The translations under genes and the position numbers were made by a program. A stretch of DNA of 64,000 nucleotides. It comes from Bacillota bacterium. GTDB taxonomy: Bacteria; Bacillota; Clostridia; Peptostreptococcales; Anaerovoracaceae. Under the pieces are notes generated by a model. It made no database searches. It had not been told where the DNA came from and saw only the letters and a program-made list of their open reading frames with translations. This document shows positions 1 through 8,638 of the stretch, piece by piece. Within the stretch, counting starts at the first letter, position 1. Each line of letters begins with the position of its first letter. The DNA is taken from positions 62,001 to 126,000 of the forward strand of contig JAUNDC010000003.1 of the NCBI GenBank assembly GCA_030526355.1, given 5' to 3'.

Positions 1-392
1 GCTGCAGTTATCAGAAGGAGACTACCCTCAGGTATCTCATTGAAATAATCTATGAGTCCTTTTAAATCCGATTCACTGAAGCCTTTGAGATTTTTACCGT
101 ATACCGGTGCGAAATCCGGCAAAAGCACCACTTTACGCTCTGACATAAGGCTTATAGTTTCGGTGTTCTCTATAATATTATTCAAGGTTATATTTTCGTT
201 CTCAAGTGTCACAAGATCTATCGGTTTACATGCCTCGGACACAAATTTACCAATAAGTGCATCAGTATACCATCTTATCAGATATTCCTCTTTGCCGCAT
301 AGTAAAACAAGGCGGGGAATTTTCCCCTCCTTTAGATCTCTTTCTATGGTAATAAATGCATGTTCCGTATCTTTTTTATATCCGGCCGCCAT
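1..392 (-). CDS. holA: DNA polymerase III subunit delta (5' part only)
   Basis: The first 130 residues of the clamp-loader subunit that opens the beta sliding clamp during replication. The frame runs from ATG at 392 to the window edge without a stop. The visible protein has the family's opening: a short lead, then a beta strand and turn reading RLVLLCGKEEYLI, followed by the segment ending in LPDF that precedes the AAA-like core. HolA proteins are usually about 330-340 residues, so roughly the last two thirds lie outside the window. Assignment rests on recognising this N-terminal pattern by eye. A plus-strand frame over the same bases is a shadow. Confidence 0.8.
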   Translation of the reverse strand, partial: MAAGYKKDTEHAFITIERDLKEGKIPRLVLLCGKEEYLIRWYTDALIGKFVSEACKPIDLVTLENENITLNNIIENTETISLMSERKVVLLPDFAPVYGKNLKGFSESDLKGLIDYFNEIPEGSLLLITA

Positions 393-588
393 ATTTCAAC
401 CTACTCTGAATCGTTTCTAGCTGTATATACCATTATACAGTTTTGTATTTTTTTTTCAACTCAAAACTACCATCTTGCTTTAACCACAGAAAAAATTCTT
501 CATTAATAACCTTTGATAAATATGACCTTGATTGATTATAATAACATTAGATACTCTCGCCGTCAGGCAATAACCAGGAGATTAAACT

Positions 589-2361
589 ATGCTTAACAAA
601 CTAAAAAACGAAACAAGCCCATATCTGCTGCAGCATGCTGACAATCCTGTGGAATGGTATCCATGGGGAGATGAAGCCTTTGAAAAAGCACGCGCTGAGA
701 ACAAACCGGTTTTTCTCAGTGTCGGGTATTCCACATGCCATTGGTGTCATGTTATGGCCCACGAATCGTTTGAGAATCCAGCAATAGCCAAGTACCTCAA
801 CGAGAATTACGTATCAGTCAAGGTTGACCGTGAAGAACGCCCGGATATAGATCAGACATATATGCGGTTCTGTCAGGCTGTAACAGGTAGCGGCGGATGG
901 CCGATGAGCATATTCATGCTCCCGGACAAACGTCCGTTTTTCGCCGGAACATACTACCCTCCCCATCAGTTTCTTCATATTGTTCAGGCTTTGAAATCCA
1001 GCTGGAAAACAGATTTCGGGATGATACTCGAAAGTGCACGCCAGATAGAAAGCCTGGTCAGACGCATATTCACCGATAATCCTGCCTCTTCATGTAACGA
1101 TAATAATGAACATCAGCTGATTATCGATGCTGTCAGAAGCTTCCGCCAGACCTTTGACAAGGAATACGGAGGATTCGGCAGCGCACCGAAATTCCCATCA
1201 CCTCATAATTTACTTTTTCTTATCGGAAATGCTCCCGATATGGCCGAAAAAACTCTGCTTCAGATGTATAAAGGAGGTATACACGACCACATAGGCGGCG
1301 GATTCTCAAGATACTCAACAGACCACAAATGGCTTGTTCCTCATTTTGAGAAAATGCTTTACGACAATGCGCTTATGGCAATGGCATATACAATGGCTTA
1401 TTCACGTACTGATAAACCTGTTTATAAGTCTGCTGTATCCGGGATATTTTCTTATCTGTTTAATGAAATGCGCTCTCCTGAGGGTTGTTTTTATGCTGCC
1501 CAGGATGCTGACAGTGACGGAATCGAAGGTAAGTATTATGTTTTTACTACTGATGAAATCAAATCAGTGCTAGGTGAAGTCAGAGGAGCTGATTTCTGCA
1601 GCTATTATGATATTACAAGACAAGGGAACTGGGAAGGAAAAAGCATACCTAATCTTATACGACATGATGATCCTGATACATCTGCCTTTGATAATGAAAA
1701 AGCCGAACTGAGAAATTACAGGAAGCAACGTGCGTCACTTCACAAAGATAAAAAACTTCTTACCGGTTGGAATGCACTGACAGCTGCTTCACTTGCTTTT
1801 GCCGGCAGGGTATTTGATTGTAAAAAGTATATTGATTCTGCAGAAAAAATCGCAGATTTTACAGAAGATAAACTGCGCAGAGGAGATACTCTTTTCTCCG
1901 GCATTACTTCAGGCAGAATCATAAGCCCCGGTTTTCTCGACGATTATGCGTTTTACATCTTCTCCCTGATTCAACTTTACAAAACGTCCGGGAAAGAAAA
2001 ATATTATGACAAGGCCATCACTCTGCTGATAAAGACAATGCATGATTTTGAAGACAAGGAAAACGGAGGATTCTTCTTCTCCGGCATCGAAAATGAAACC
2101 TTGATTTCACCTGTAAAGGAAACCCATGATGGAGCTCTGCCGTCAGGCAATTCTGTAATGACTTATAACCTTCTGTTCTTTGCTGATAAAGCAATAACAC
2201 CTGAAATTGACGATTGCCTCAGAAGACATATCAGATTCATGAATTCTGCAGCATCACGCAATCCGGCAGGCCATGGCTTCCATCTTTTTTCACTGTTTCC
2301 GACAAAGAAAATCATCTGCCATAACGGCTCCTGCCGTCAGACAGATGAAAACATATTATAA
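589..2361 (+). CDS. Thioredoxin-fold protein of the DUF255/YyaL family
   Basis: A 590-residue protein of the widespread YyaL/SPATA20 family. The N-terminal third is a thioredoxin-like domain with a CHWC motif at residues 50-53 and the signature [15 protein letters not shown] near residue 12. The rest resembles the six-hairpin glycosidase-like barrel of the family, with [10 protein letters not shown] and [13 protein letters not shown]. Members are usually 650-690 residues, so this one is short, mainly at the C terminus. The biochemical role of the family is not settled; a cytosolic redox or sugar-related function has been proposed. ATG at 589 follows CCAGGAG at a spacing of 9. It stands alone and converges on the Rieske gene 12 bp downstream. 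Confidence 0.88.
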   Translation: MLNKLKNETSPYLLQHADNPVEWYPWGDEAFEKARAENKPVFLSVGYSTCHWCHVMAHESFENPAIAKYLNENYVSVKVDREERPDIDQTYMRFCQAVTGSGGWPMSIFMLPDKRPFFAGTYYPPHQFLHIVQALKSSWKTDFGMILESARQIESLVRRIFTDNPASSCNDNNEHQLIIDAVRSFRQTFDKEYGGFGSAPKFPSPHNLLFLIGNAPDMAEKTLLQMYKGGIHDHIGGGFSRYSTDHKWLVPHFEKMLYDNALMAMAYTMAYSRTDKPVYKSAVSGIFSYLFNEMRSPEGCFYAAQDADSDGIEGKYYVFTTDEIKSVLGEVRGADFCSYYDITRQGNWEGKSIPNLIRHDDPDTSAFDNEKAELRNYRKQRASLHKDKKLLTGWNALTAASLAFAGRVFDCKKYIDSAEKIADFTEDKLRRGDTLFSGITSGRIISPGFLDDYAFYIFSLIQLYKTSGKEKYYDKAITLLIKTMHDFEDKENGGFFFSGIENETLISPVKETHDGALPSGNSVMTYNLLFFADKAITPEIDDCLRRHIRFMNSAASRNPAGHGFHLFSLFPTKKIICHNGSCRQTDENIL

Positions 2362-2373
2362 TTAAACCTTTTT

Positions 2374-3669
2374 TTATTGATGTATGTTTTTCATCGCGGG
2401 ATTGTCTGTCACGTGGCCTTTATGATCAAACCGTGATCCGTGACACTGACAATCCCACGAGTTTTCTTCAGTATTCTCATTAAGCCTGCAGCCCAGATGT
2501 GTGCATCTTCTTCCTCCCGGTACACAGAAATTCTTCAACGTAACTCCTATATTACTGAGAAGCTGCATAGAAGTCATTGGTCTGTTTGTTTCAAATGCAC
2601 TGGCAAACTCGTTTTCCTGCCCGGTTACCATATCAGCGATCACGACTGCTGCATTCATGGCTGATGTCATCCCCCATTCATTAAAACCTGTTATCACATA
2701 CCAATTATCTTCAGTGAGGCAGTATTTCCCCACATATGGAACATCATCAAGGCTCATGCAATCCTGAACAGCCCACGCACATTTTTCTTGAGCTTCCGGG
2801 AAGTGCTCTGCCGCGAACCGCCTTACAATTCGGAATCCATCATCTGATGCTCCCGTCCTGCAATCTCCGCCTCCAACAATGAGGATATCCTTGTAATTTC
2901 TAAGATAAATACCCCTGTCACTGTCTTCCGCATAAGTACCTGCCAGCTTCGGAGCATTTTCAAGAGCAATTGCAAATGAACGCTTCTGATAAAGCTTGAG
3001 AGGATATAATCCTCGCGTATTGATAAAAGGATAATGTGCTGCAAATATTATCTTCTCAGCTTTTATTTTGCCACTTTCTGTATAGGCGGTATCTCCCTTG
3101 ACAGCTTCCACAAATGTGTTTTCTCTTATATTCAGTCCGCGTGATATTCCGGCCAGAAATTTCAATGGATGAAATTGTGCCATATCATTAAAACAGACTG
3201 CTCCATAAGTTTCAAACGGAAGTCCATCATCTTCTGTAAAGTGTGCATCCGCTCCCAGTTCACAGGCCACAGCGGCTTCAACCATAAGGCATCTGCTGTC
3301 AGAGCGTGAATATACATAAGATGGCTTTTTCTCAAAATCACAATCGATACCCTCTGCCATTTCTTCAAATTTCCTTACAGCTTCCATATTGGCTTGCAGG
3401 TATGTTTTTGCTCTTTCTTTTCCGAACCTTTTTACCAGCTTAGTATATATTCTCCCATGCTGTGCTGTTATTACTGCGGTAGTTCCTCTGGTAGTTCCGC
3501 TGCAGATCCTATTACCTTCCACAAGCAGATGCTTCACCCCTCTATTCTTGAGCATATACGCACACATAATACCAGCAATACCACCGCCGATTATCAGAGC
3601 TTCGGTTTCAGTATCTCCTTTAAGCCGAGAAAACTCCGGCATTTTCACATCATTTTCCCATAAGTACAT
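2374..3669 (-). CDS. FAD-dependent oxidoreductase with C-terminal Rieske domain
   Basis: A 431-residue DAO-type flavoprotein fused to a Rieske [2Fe-2S] domain. The FAD-binding GGGIAG lies near residue 27. The Rieske ligands are visible at the end as CTHLGC (about 389-394) and CQCHG (about 407-411). Family members in Firmicutes are usually 480-510 residues. Here the chain stops about 20 residues after the second ligand pair, with no usual C-terminal strand, so the end looks trimmed although the cluster ligands are all present. The substrate is unknown; an electron-transfer or amine-oxidising role is possible. ATG at 3669 follows AAGGAGGG. It is a single gene transcribed toward the DUF255 gene. 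Confidence 0.88.
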   Translation of the reverse strand: MYLWENDVKMPEFSRLKGDTETEALIIGGGIAGIMCAYMLKNRGVKHLLVEGNRICSGTTRGTTAVITAQHGRIYTKLVKRFGKERAKTYLQANMEAVRKFEEMAEGIDCDFEKKPSYVYSRSDSRCLMVEAAVACELGADAHFTEDDGLPFETYGAVCFNDMAQFHPLKFLAGISRGLNIRENTFVEAVKGDTAYTESGKIKAEKIIFAAHYPFINTRGLYPLKLYQKRSFAIALENAPKLAGTYAEDSDRGIYLRNYKDILIVGGGDCRTGASDDGFRIVRRFAAEHFPEAQEKCAWAVQDCMSLDDVPYVGKYCLTEDNWYVITGFNEWGMTSAMNAAVVIADMVTGQENEFASAFETNRPMTSMQLLSNIGVTLKNFCVPGGRRCTHLGCRLNENTEENSWDCQCHGSRFDHKGHVTDNPAMKNIHQ

Positions 3670-3724
3670 GTCAAAACCCTCCTTAAGATGATTCTGTACA
3701 TGTAGGCTTGTTTGTATTCAAAAG

Positions 3725-3752
3725 AAAAAACGTTGAAATAAATTCAACGTTT
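3725..3752 (-). terminator. Intrinsic terminator of the tRNA-Leu gene
   Basis: AACGTTGAA and its complement TTCAACGTT form a 9-bp stem with a 5-nt loop. On the minus strand it is followed by a run of six T. It starts six bases after the encoded CCA end of the tRNA. Confidence 0.85.
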
Positions 3753-3757
3753 CTAAA

Positions 3758-3840
3758 TGGTGCGGCCTACCGGACTTGAACCGGTACGGTCTCCCACACG
3801 CCCCTCAAACGTGCGCGTCTGCCTATTCCGCCAAGGCCGC
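3758..3840 (-). tRNA. tRNA-Leu (anticodon GAG)
   Basis: A class II tRNA read on the minus strand. The acceptor arms GCGGCCT and AGGCCGC pair fully. The anticodon stem CACGT/GCGTG encloses loop TTGAGGG with anticodon GAG at 3804-3806, decoding CUC and CUU. The T arm is ACCGG-TTCAAGT-CCGGT and the 3' CCA is encoded (3758-3760). The short variable arm suits leucine tRNA. A promoter lies just upstream and a terminator just downstream, so this is a single-gene transcript. Confidence 0.96.
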
Positions 3841-3872
3841 ATGTATTTACTTTTTCGTCAAGCGACTTTTTT

Positions 3873-3900
3873 ATTATACTATATATAAGAAAAAATGCAA
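3873..3900 (-). promoter_or_regulatory. Promoter of tRNA-Leu
   Basis: On the minus strand TTGCAT (3895-3900) and TATAAT (3873-3878) are separated by 16 bp, about 33 bp before the tRNA. An inverted repeat AAAATGCAA/TTGCATTTT (3893-3917) overlaps the -35 box. It may act as a terminator for upstream transcription. Confidence 0.65.
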
Positions 3901-3917
3901 GGTTTTTTTGCATTTTA

Positions 3918-4392
3918 TTATCGTTTTTTTGTTCTTTTTTTAAGCAAAAAATAATAATACCAATTGCTTTCCTCCAAACTTACTATCTGCAAAGCTTTCA
4001 TCTTTTAACCTATGATTCTCCAGACTTCCTGTTATTTTTCTTTTTCTATTCCAATCTGCAGTATATCGACTGCTCTTACGTCTGTATTCATTCGGTTCTG
4101 TTAAAGCTTCCACTTTGCCATTCTCACGAGCTGTACGCCCCTTGAGGATTTGAATTTAAGCAATTGGTATTATCTTTGTCCTTCTCTAAACACTTCTGGT
4201 GGAATCACCTTCTTTCTGATGCTGACTACTCGTGTTTTAAACTTTATATCGAAACGTTCCAAGCTTTGTTTTAAGCTCTTCTCCTTTCTTGGCTATATTA
4301 TATCACTGCACTAAAGCCGATGCAAGAATTTTTTGAAAATTCTCTTAAGTTTTTTTATTTTTATTTGCCAAAGTAGAATAAAATTATATTGT
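3918..4392. other. Gene-less stretch with a possible decayed reading frame
   Basis: About 475 bp between the tRNA-Leu promoter and coaE. No frame with a start codon is supported. On the minus strand two peptide-like open segments can be read. One is about 4170-4285 (containing RFDIKFKTRVVSIRKKVIPP) and ends in a stop. Another, from about 4157 down to 3942 in a different frame, is roughly 70 codons with no ATG. The frame change and the missing start suggest a decayed gene or element, but chance is possible. A 16-bp perfect inverted repeat lies inside (separate entry). No coaE terminator of good quality was seen. Confidence 0.4.
3954..4173. repeat. 16-bp perfect inverted repeat, arms 188 bp apart
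   Basis: ATAATACCAATTGCTT at 3954-3969 is repeated as its exact complement at 4158-4173. The enclosed 188 bp carries the end of a possible decayed frame. The arrangement and size are those of a small non-autonomous element (MITE), but no clear target-site duplication is visible at the outer edges. Confidence 0.6.
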
Positions 4393-5061
4393 CTATCTCA
4401 ACACAACAGTATCAAAATAAATATCAAGCTTTTCATACAGCTTTTCGGCAGTGTCCGAGTTATCAATAACATAATCAGCCTTCTGTATCTTCTCGTCATC
4501 ACTCATCTGATTTCTTATTCTGGCTCCTACTTCCTCAGGTGTGGTACCATCTCTGACACATACTCTTGCTATTCTGATGTCTGTATCTGCCGTAAGCAGC
4601 AGCACCGTATCACACCGGTTATCGAGTCCTGCTTCAAACAACAGCGGAGCATCCAGCAAAATTCCCGAGATTACCTCTGTCCAACCTGTACGCTTTATGT
4701 CCGAGATCTGTCTGTCAATTTCTTCTGTAATTGCCCCGAACATAAGCTCATCCAGTCTCTGCTTTTTCACAGTATCGGCAAAAACCAACGATGCCAATGC
4801 CTTTCTGTCAAGGCAGCCTTCAGCTTTGAGAACATTTACTCCCGGAGCTCCCATCTCACCATCAGGCCCGAATATATCACCAAGAACATATACCATGTGG
4901 CTTCCATCCGCAGTCATCGCACGGCTGATTTCATCGGCATCAACATGAATAAGTCCCTTCTTTTTCAGATAGCCGGCCGCAGTAGATTTACCAGTTCCTA
5001 TACCGCCTGTGAGACCTATTACTTTTATTTCCCTATCCGTCACTGTCTTATTTAAGCTCAT
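4393..5061 (-). CDS. coaE: Dephospho-CoA kinase
   Basis: Catalyses the last step of coenzyme A synthesis, phosphorylating dephospho-CoA at the ribose 3'-hydroxyl in the cytosol. The protein is 222 residues with the P-loop GLTGGIGTGKST near residue 16 and the following DADEISR that binds substrate in the family. I place the start at ATG 5061, preceded by GGGAGG at a good spacing. The longer frame from 5133 would run deep into polA and adds residues the family does not have. The gene overlaps the end of polA by 14 bp, so the two are translated from one message. Confidence 0.95.
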   Translation of the reverse strand: MSLNKTVTDREIKVIGLTGGIGTGKSTAAGYLKKKGLIHVDADEISRAMTADGSHMVYVLGDIFGPDGEMGAPGVNVLKAEGCLDRKALASLVFADTVKKQRLDELMFGAITEEIDRQISDIKRTGWTEVISGILLDAPLLFEAGLDNRCDTVLLLTADTDIRIARVCVRDGTTPEEVGARIRNQMSDDEKIQKADYVIDNSDTAEKLYEKLDIYFDTVVLR

Positions 5062-7714
5062 ACCAGTTGCCTCCCTCGTTAAGGTCCGCCTTAAGTCTGA
5101 CGGCAAGACTGTATGCACTTTCCATATTCTCAACGAGAAGAGCCTCTACATCTTTCTGCTCATCCTTAAAGGTATTGATTATAAGTTCATCGTGAACCTG
5201 CAGTATCAGTCTGGATTTCAGTCCCTTCTCCTTTATCGCATTGTACACCTTTATCATTGCTATCTTGATAATATCCGCGGCACTTCCCTGTATAGGAGTA
5301 TTCATCGCCAGACGCTCTCCCATCTGCCGCAGCATATAATTGCTGGCCTGTATTTCCTTGATATAGCGTTTTCTTCCCATCAGGGTAGTCACATAACCGT
5401 GCCCTTTGCAGAAATCCACCTGTTCATCCATAAATCTCTTGACAGCATCATGCTTACGGAAGTAGGCATTTATATATTCATCAGCGTCCTTCCTTGTGAT
5501 ATTCAGCTCCGTCGACAATCCAAAAGCACTCATACCGTAAATCACGCCAAAATTTACAGCCTTGGCACGACTTCTCTCCTCTATCGTTATCTCCTCTTCA
5601 GGGACACCGAGAACGTTTGCCGCTGTCGCTCTGTGAATATCCTCCCCGTTATTGAAGGCGTCAATCAGCACCTGATCTTCAGACATATGAGCCAGTACAC
5701 GAAGCTCTATCTGGGAATAATCAGCACCAACCAGCACACAATCTTCAGTCTCAGGAATGAATGCTCTCCTCAGCTTTCTCCCAAGCTCCTGCCTGATAGG
5801 GATATTCTGCAGATTAGGCTCCGTACAGCTTATTCGACCTGTAGTTGTTACAGTCTGGTTAAAATGAGCGTGCACCTTGCAGTCATCTTTTCCTATAAGA
5901 GGTATAAGCCCATCGATATAAGTGCTTTTGAGTTTGGCCAATGTTCTGTACTCCAGCACGGCAGGCACGATAGGATGCTTATCTTTGATTTTTTCAAGTA
6001 TATCGGCGCTGGTTGAATATCCGCGCTTTGTCTTCTTCCCCGCCGGAAGCTCAAGTTTCTCAAAAAGGATTTCCCCAAGCTGAACAGGTGAATTGATATT
6101 AAAGGTTTGCCCTGCCATCTCATAAATATCCGACGTGAGCTTGTCAATTTCACCAGTCAATGTTTCTCCGAACCGTTCAAGCTCCTGTCTGTCTACTCTG
6201 AATCCCTCATACTCCATCGCTGCCATTACAACCACCAGCGGCAACTCCACCTCATACAGCACAGTCTCCAGCCTCTGATTGGCTACAGAAACCTTTTGTA
6301 CCTCCATTAGATTCAAAACTGCGGAGCATATCCTGAACCCATAATCCTGATACACCTCCGTCGTATCGTTGAACATATCGATCTGACCGTTTCCTGTGAT
6401 AAACTCCTTTTCATCCTCGACAGTCATATGCAGGTATTCATTGGAAAGTGCACTCAGGCTGTAGTTGCTTCTTCCTGAATCAAGAACGTACTGCGCTACC
6501 GCCGTATCAAAGGCTGTATCCATATCATTCAAGCCGCAGCACATCATCATATAATAATCACGCTTCAGATCATGTCCTGCAAAGCGCACATGCTGTTCAG
6601 CAAGCCATGAAAAAAAGTCATTAAGCCGTGTACAGTCAAAGTAATAGTACTTTCCATCATTGATTACAGCAGCCCCTTCAACTACCGGTGCCGCAAGATG
6701 ATTGTAATCCCCGAAGATTTTGATTACTGCGTCTCCCGACAGGCTCAGAGATTTAAGTTCTTCATCAGCCCTGATTACCATCCTCTCCATATCGGCAGTG
6801 TCCACCGGAAGTTCATGAGCTTCTCCTGCTTCGGAGGCTGAGCCTGCTTCATTGATATTCAGCTTTTTCAGAAATCTGTTGAATTCCAGCTTCGTGTATA
6901 TCTCGACCAGCGCATTGTAATCCGGCTGCACCAGTCTGTATTCATCAAAGTTAATTTCTAACGGAACATTTGTATTTATAGTAGCAAGCCTCTTGCTCAT
7001 CATTGCCAGCTGAGCGTGTTCCTCAACCTTGGTTCTGAGACCTGCAGGCTTCACCGAATCCACATTCTGAATGATATTCTCAACTGAACCATACTCGAGA
7101 ATAAGCTTTGTTGCTGTTTTCTCTCCGACCCCCGGGATTCCCGGAATATTATCTGATTTATCCCCCATAAGCCCCTTGAAGTCTATAAACTGCTCAGGTG
7201 TGAAGCCATAGGTGTCTATCATTGCCTGCCTGTCATACATGTCAAACTCGGACACACCTTTTTTAGTAAAAATTATTTTTGTAACATCTGTTGCCAGCTG
7301 CAGTTCGTCCTTATCGCCTGTAATGATATACGGCTCAAGTCCTGCCGATTCCGCTTCTCTGGCTATCGTTCCGATTATATCATCCGCCTCAAAGCCTTCG
7401 ATTTCTATCTGCTTGATATTCATAGCTGTCAGCACATCCTTCAGCAGGGGAATCTGCATAGCAAGCTCAGGCGGCATCTTTTTTCTGCCTGCCTTGTATT
7501 CTTCAAATTCCTTATGCCTGAAAGTAGGAGCCTTCATATCAAAGGCTATTGCCATATACTCAGGCTCATAATCACGCCTTATTTTTTCAAGCATATTTAT
7601 AAAGCCAAAAATACCCTGAGTAAAAATCCCATCCCTTGTTATCATCGGATTTCTCATAGCATAATACGCTCTGTTTATCAGACTGTTACCGTCAATTATA
7701 GCGATTCTTTTCAT
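5048..7714 (-). CDS. polA: DNA polymerase I
   Basis: An 888-residue repair and Okazaki-fragment polymerase. The N-terminal 5'-nuclease domain (about 1-290) begins with IAIIDGNSLINRAYY. The C-terminal polymerase domain (about 480-888) has DYSQIELRVLAH, the O-helix segment RSRAKAVNFGVIYGMS and the catalytic LQVHDELI. The middle 3'-5' exonuclease-like domain lacks the DxE of Exo I and the usual Exo III tyrosine-aspartate pattern, so proofreading is probably lost, as in several Firmicute Pol I enzymes. ATG at 7714 is chosen over GTG 7723 because AAAGGTGG sits six bases before it. Downstream coaE overlaps. Confidence 0.97.
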   Translation of the reverse strand: MKRIAIIDGNSLINRAYYAMRNPMITRDGIFTQGIFGFINMLEKIRRDYEPEYMAIAFDMKAPTFRHKEFEEYKAGRKKMPPELAMQIPLLKDVLTAMNIKQIEIEGFEADDIIGTIAREAESAGLEPYIITGDKDELQLATDVTKIIFTKKGVSEFDMYDRQAMIDTYGFTPEQFIDFKGLMGDKSDNIPGIPGVGEKTATKLILEYGSVENIIQNVDSVKPAGLRTKVEEHAQLAMMSKRLATINTNVPLEINFDEYRLVQPDYNALVEIYTKLEFNRFLKKLNINEAGSASEAGEAHELPVDTADMERMVIRADEELKSLSLSGDAVIKIFGDYNHLAAPVVEGAAVINDGKYYYFDCTRLNDFFSWLAEQHVRFAGHDLKRDYYMMMCCGLNDMDTAFDTAVAQYVLDSGRSNYSLSALSNEYLHMTVEDEKEFITGNGQIDMFNDTTEVYQDYGFRICSAVLNLMEVQKVSVANQRLETVLYEVELPLVVVMAAMEYEGFRVDRQELERFGETLTGEIDKLTSDIYEMAGQTFNINSPVQLGEILFEKLELPAGKKTKRGYSTSADILEKIKDKHPIVPAVLEYRTLAKLKSTYIDGLIPLIGKDDCKVHAHFNQTVTTTGRISCTEPNLQNIPIRQELGRKLRRAFIPETEDCVLVGADYSQIELRVLAHMSEDQVLIDAFNNGEDIHRATAANVLGVPEEEITIEERSRAKAVNFGVIYGMSAFGLSTELNITRKDADEYINAYFRKHDAVKRFMDEQVDFCKGHGYVTTLMGRKRYIKEIQASNYMLRQMGERLAMNTPIQGSAADIIKIAMIKVYNAIKEKGLKSRLILQVHDELIINTFKDEQKDVEALLVENMESAYSLAVRLKADLNEGGNWYELK

Positions 7715-7737
7715 CGTATCCACCTTTTATTCAATAG

Positions 7738-8559
7738 TTATCCCAGCTTCTTATTAGCGAGCCAGTACGCCATTCCTACAAATATACCGCCTCCCACTAT
7801 ATTTCCGAGAGTTACAGGTATAAGATTGTTTACGATCATATTACCTATGGTCAGGCAGGATGTATCCAGATTAAGAAGCTGGACAAAAGCATCATTTCCT
7901 GCCGCCATTATTCCTGCCGGTATAAAATACATATTTGCAACACTATGTTCAAATCCGGAAAGCACGAAAAGCATAATACAGAAAAATATGGCGAATATCT
8001 TGCTCACTGTTGCCTGAGCTCCTGTTGCCATCCATACAGCCAGACATACCAGCCAGTTACACATGATTCCGAGAACAAATGCTCTGCCGAAATCAAGGCT
8101 TACCTTGGAAATCGCTGTTTTCACAGTTACTGCTCCCAGCAGTCCGCCGCCGCTTTCCAGAAGGCCGGAATAATTGATAAAGGCTGCGATTACAAGTGCT
8201 CCCACGAAATTACCTATGTAAACTATAATCCAGTTTCTCAGGATGCCGGAAATCTTTATTTTCCTGTCCATAACTCCCGTGATCATCATGCAGTTTCCTG
8301 TAAACAGCTCTGCACCGCAGAGTACAACCATCATGAGCCCTACAGGAAAAACACAGCCTGAAACAAGCTTACCTATACCGAAGGTCTCAGGATTTGATAC
8401 AAGATTGAAGGATGCCATGGCAGACGCCTCACCGCCAAAGGCTATATAAGCTCCGGCCAGTACCGCCAGAATAAACAGCTTCCACAAATTTCCCTCCGCC
8501 TTTGGAACCGCTGAGTCGGAAACTTTTTCAAGAATTTCTTTTGATGTTAATGCTTTCAA
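7738..8559 (-). CDS. Formate/nitrite transporter family channel
   Basis: A 273-residue integral membrane protein of the FocA/NirC (FNT) family, pentameric channels for small monovalent anions such as formate, nitrite or hydrosulfide. Six membrane segments are apparent, with family features such as LFTGNCMM near residue 85 and LVCLAVWM near residue 166. The frame has no early ATG. It starts at TTG 8559, supported by AAGGAG nine bases upstream. The exact ion cannot be told from sequence; formate is plausible in a fermenting anaerobe. It lies between htpG and polA with its own ribosome site but no clear promoter of its own beyond the htpG terminator. Confidence 0.9.
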   Translation of the reverse strand: MKALTSKEILEKVSDSAVPKAEGNLWKLFILAVLAGAYIAFGGEASAMASFNLVSNPETFGIGKLVSGCVFPVGLMMVVLCGAELFTGNCMMITGVMDRKIKISGILRNWIIVYIGNFVGALVIAAFINYSGLLESGGGLLGAVTVKTAISKVSLDFGRAFVLGIMCNWLVCLAVWMATGAQATVSKIFAIFFCIMLFVLSGFEHSVANMYFIPAGIMAAGNDAFVQLLNLDTSCLTIGNMIVNNLIPVTLGNIVGGGIFVGMAYWLANKKLG

Positions 8560-8580
8560 TTGCAGTTTCTCCTTTTTCCC

Positions 8581-8620
8581 AAAAAATAATAGCCTGCAGA
8601 CCTTAAGTCATGCAGGCTTA
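8581..8620 (-). terminator. Intrinsic terminator of htpG
   Basis: AGCCTGCA (8591-8598) pairs with TGCAGGCT (8611-8618). On the minus strand the hairpin is followed by ATTATTTTTT. It separates htpG from the FNT channel gene. Confidence 0.8.
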
Positions 8621-8638
8621 AATTATATCATATCTGAT

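Noticed and set aside
52..420. 122-residue plus-strand open frame
   Set aside because: It mirrors the minus-strand holA start, which reads as a recognisable protein with family motifs.
4198..4218. GGAATCACCTTCTTTCT, resembling the 3' end of 16S rRNA
   Set aside because: Only a short imperfect match, with no rRNA-like sequence before it and no 23S start after it.
4333..6016. Long plus-strand open frames (240 and 335 residues) over coaE and polA
   Set aside because: They are antisense shadows of two clear genes and read as low-quality, Ser/His/Leu-rich peptides.
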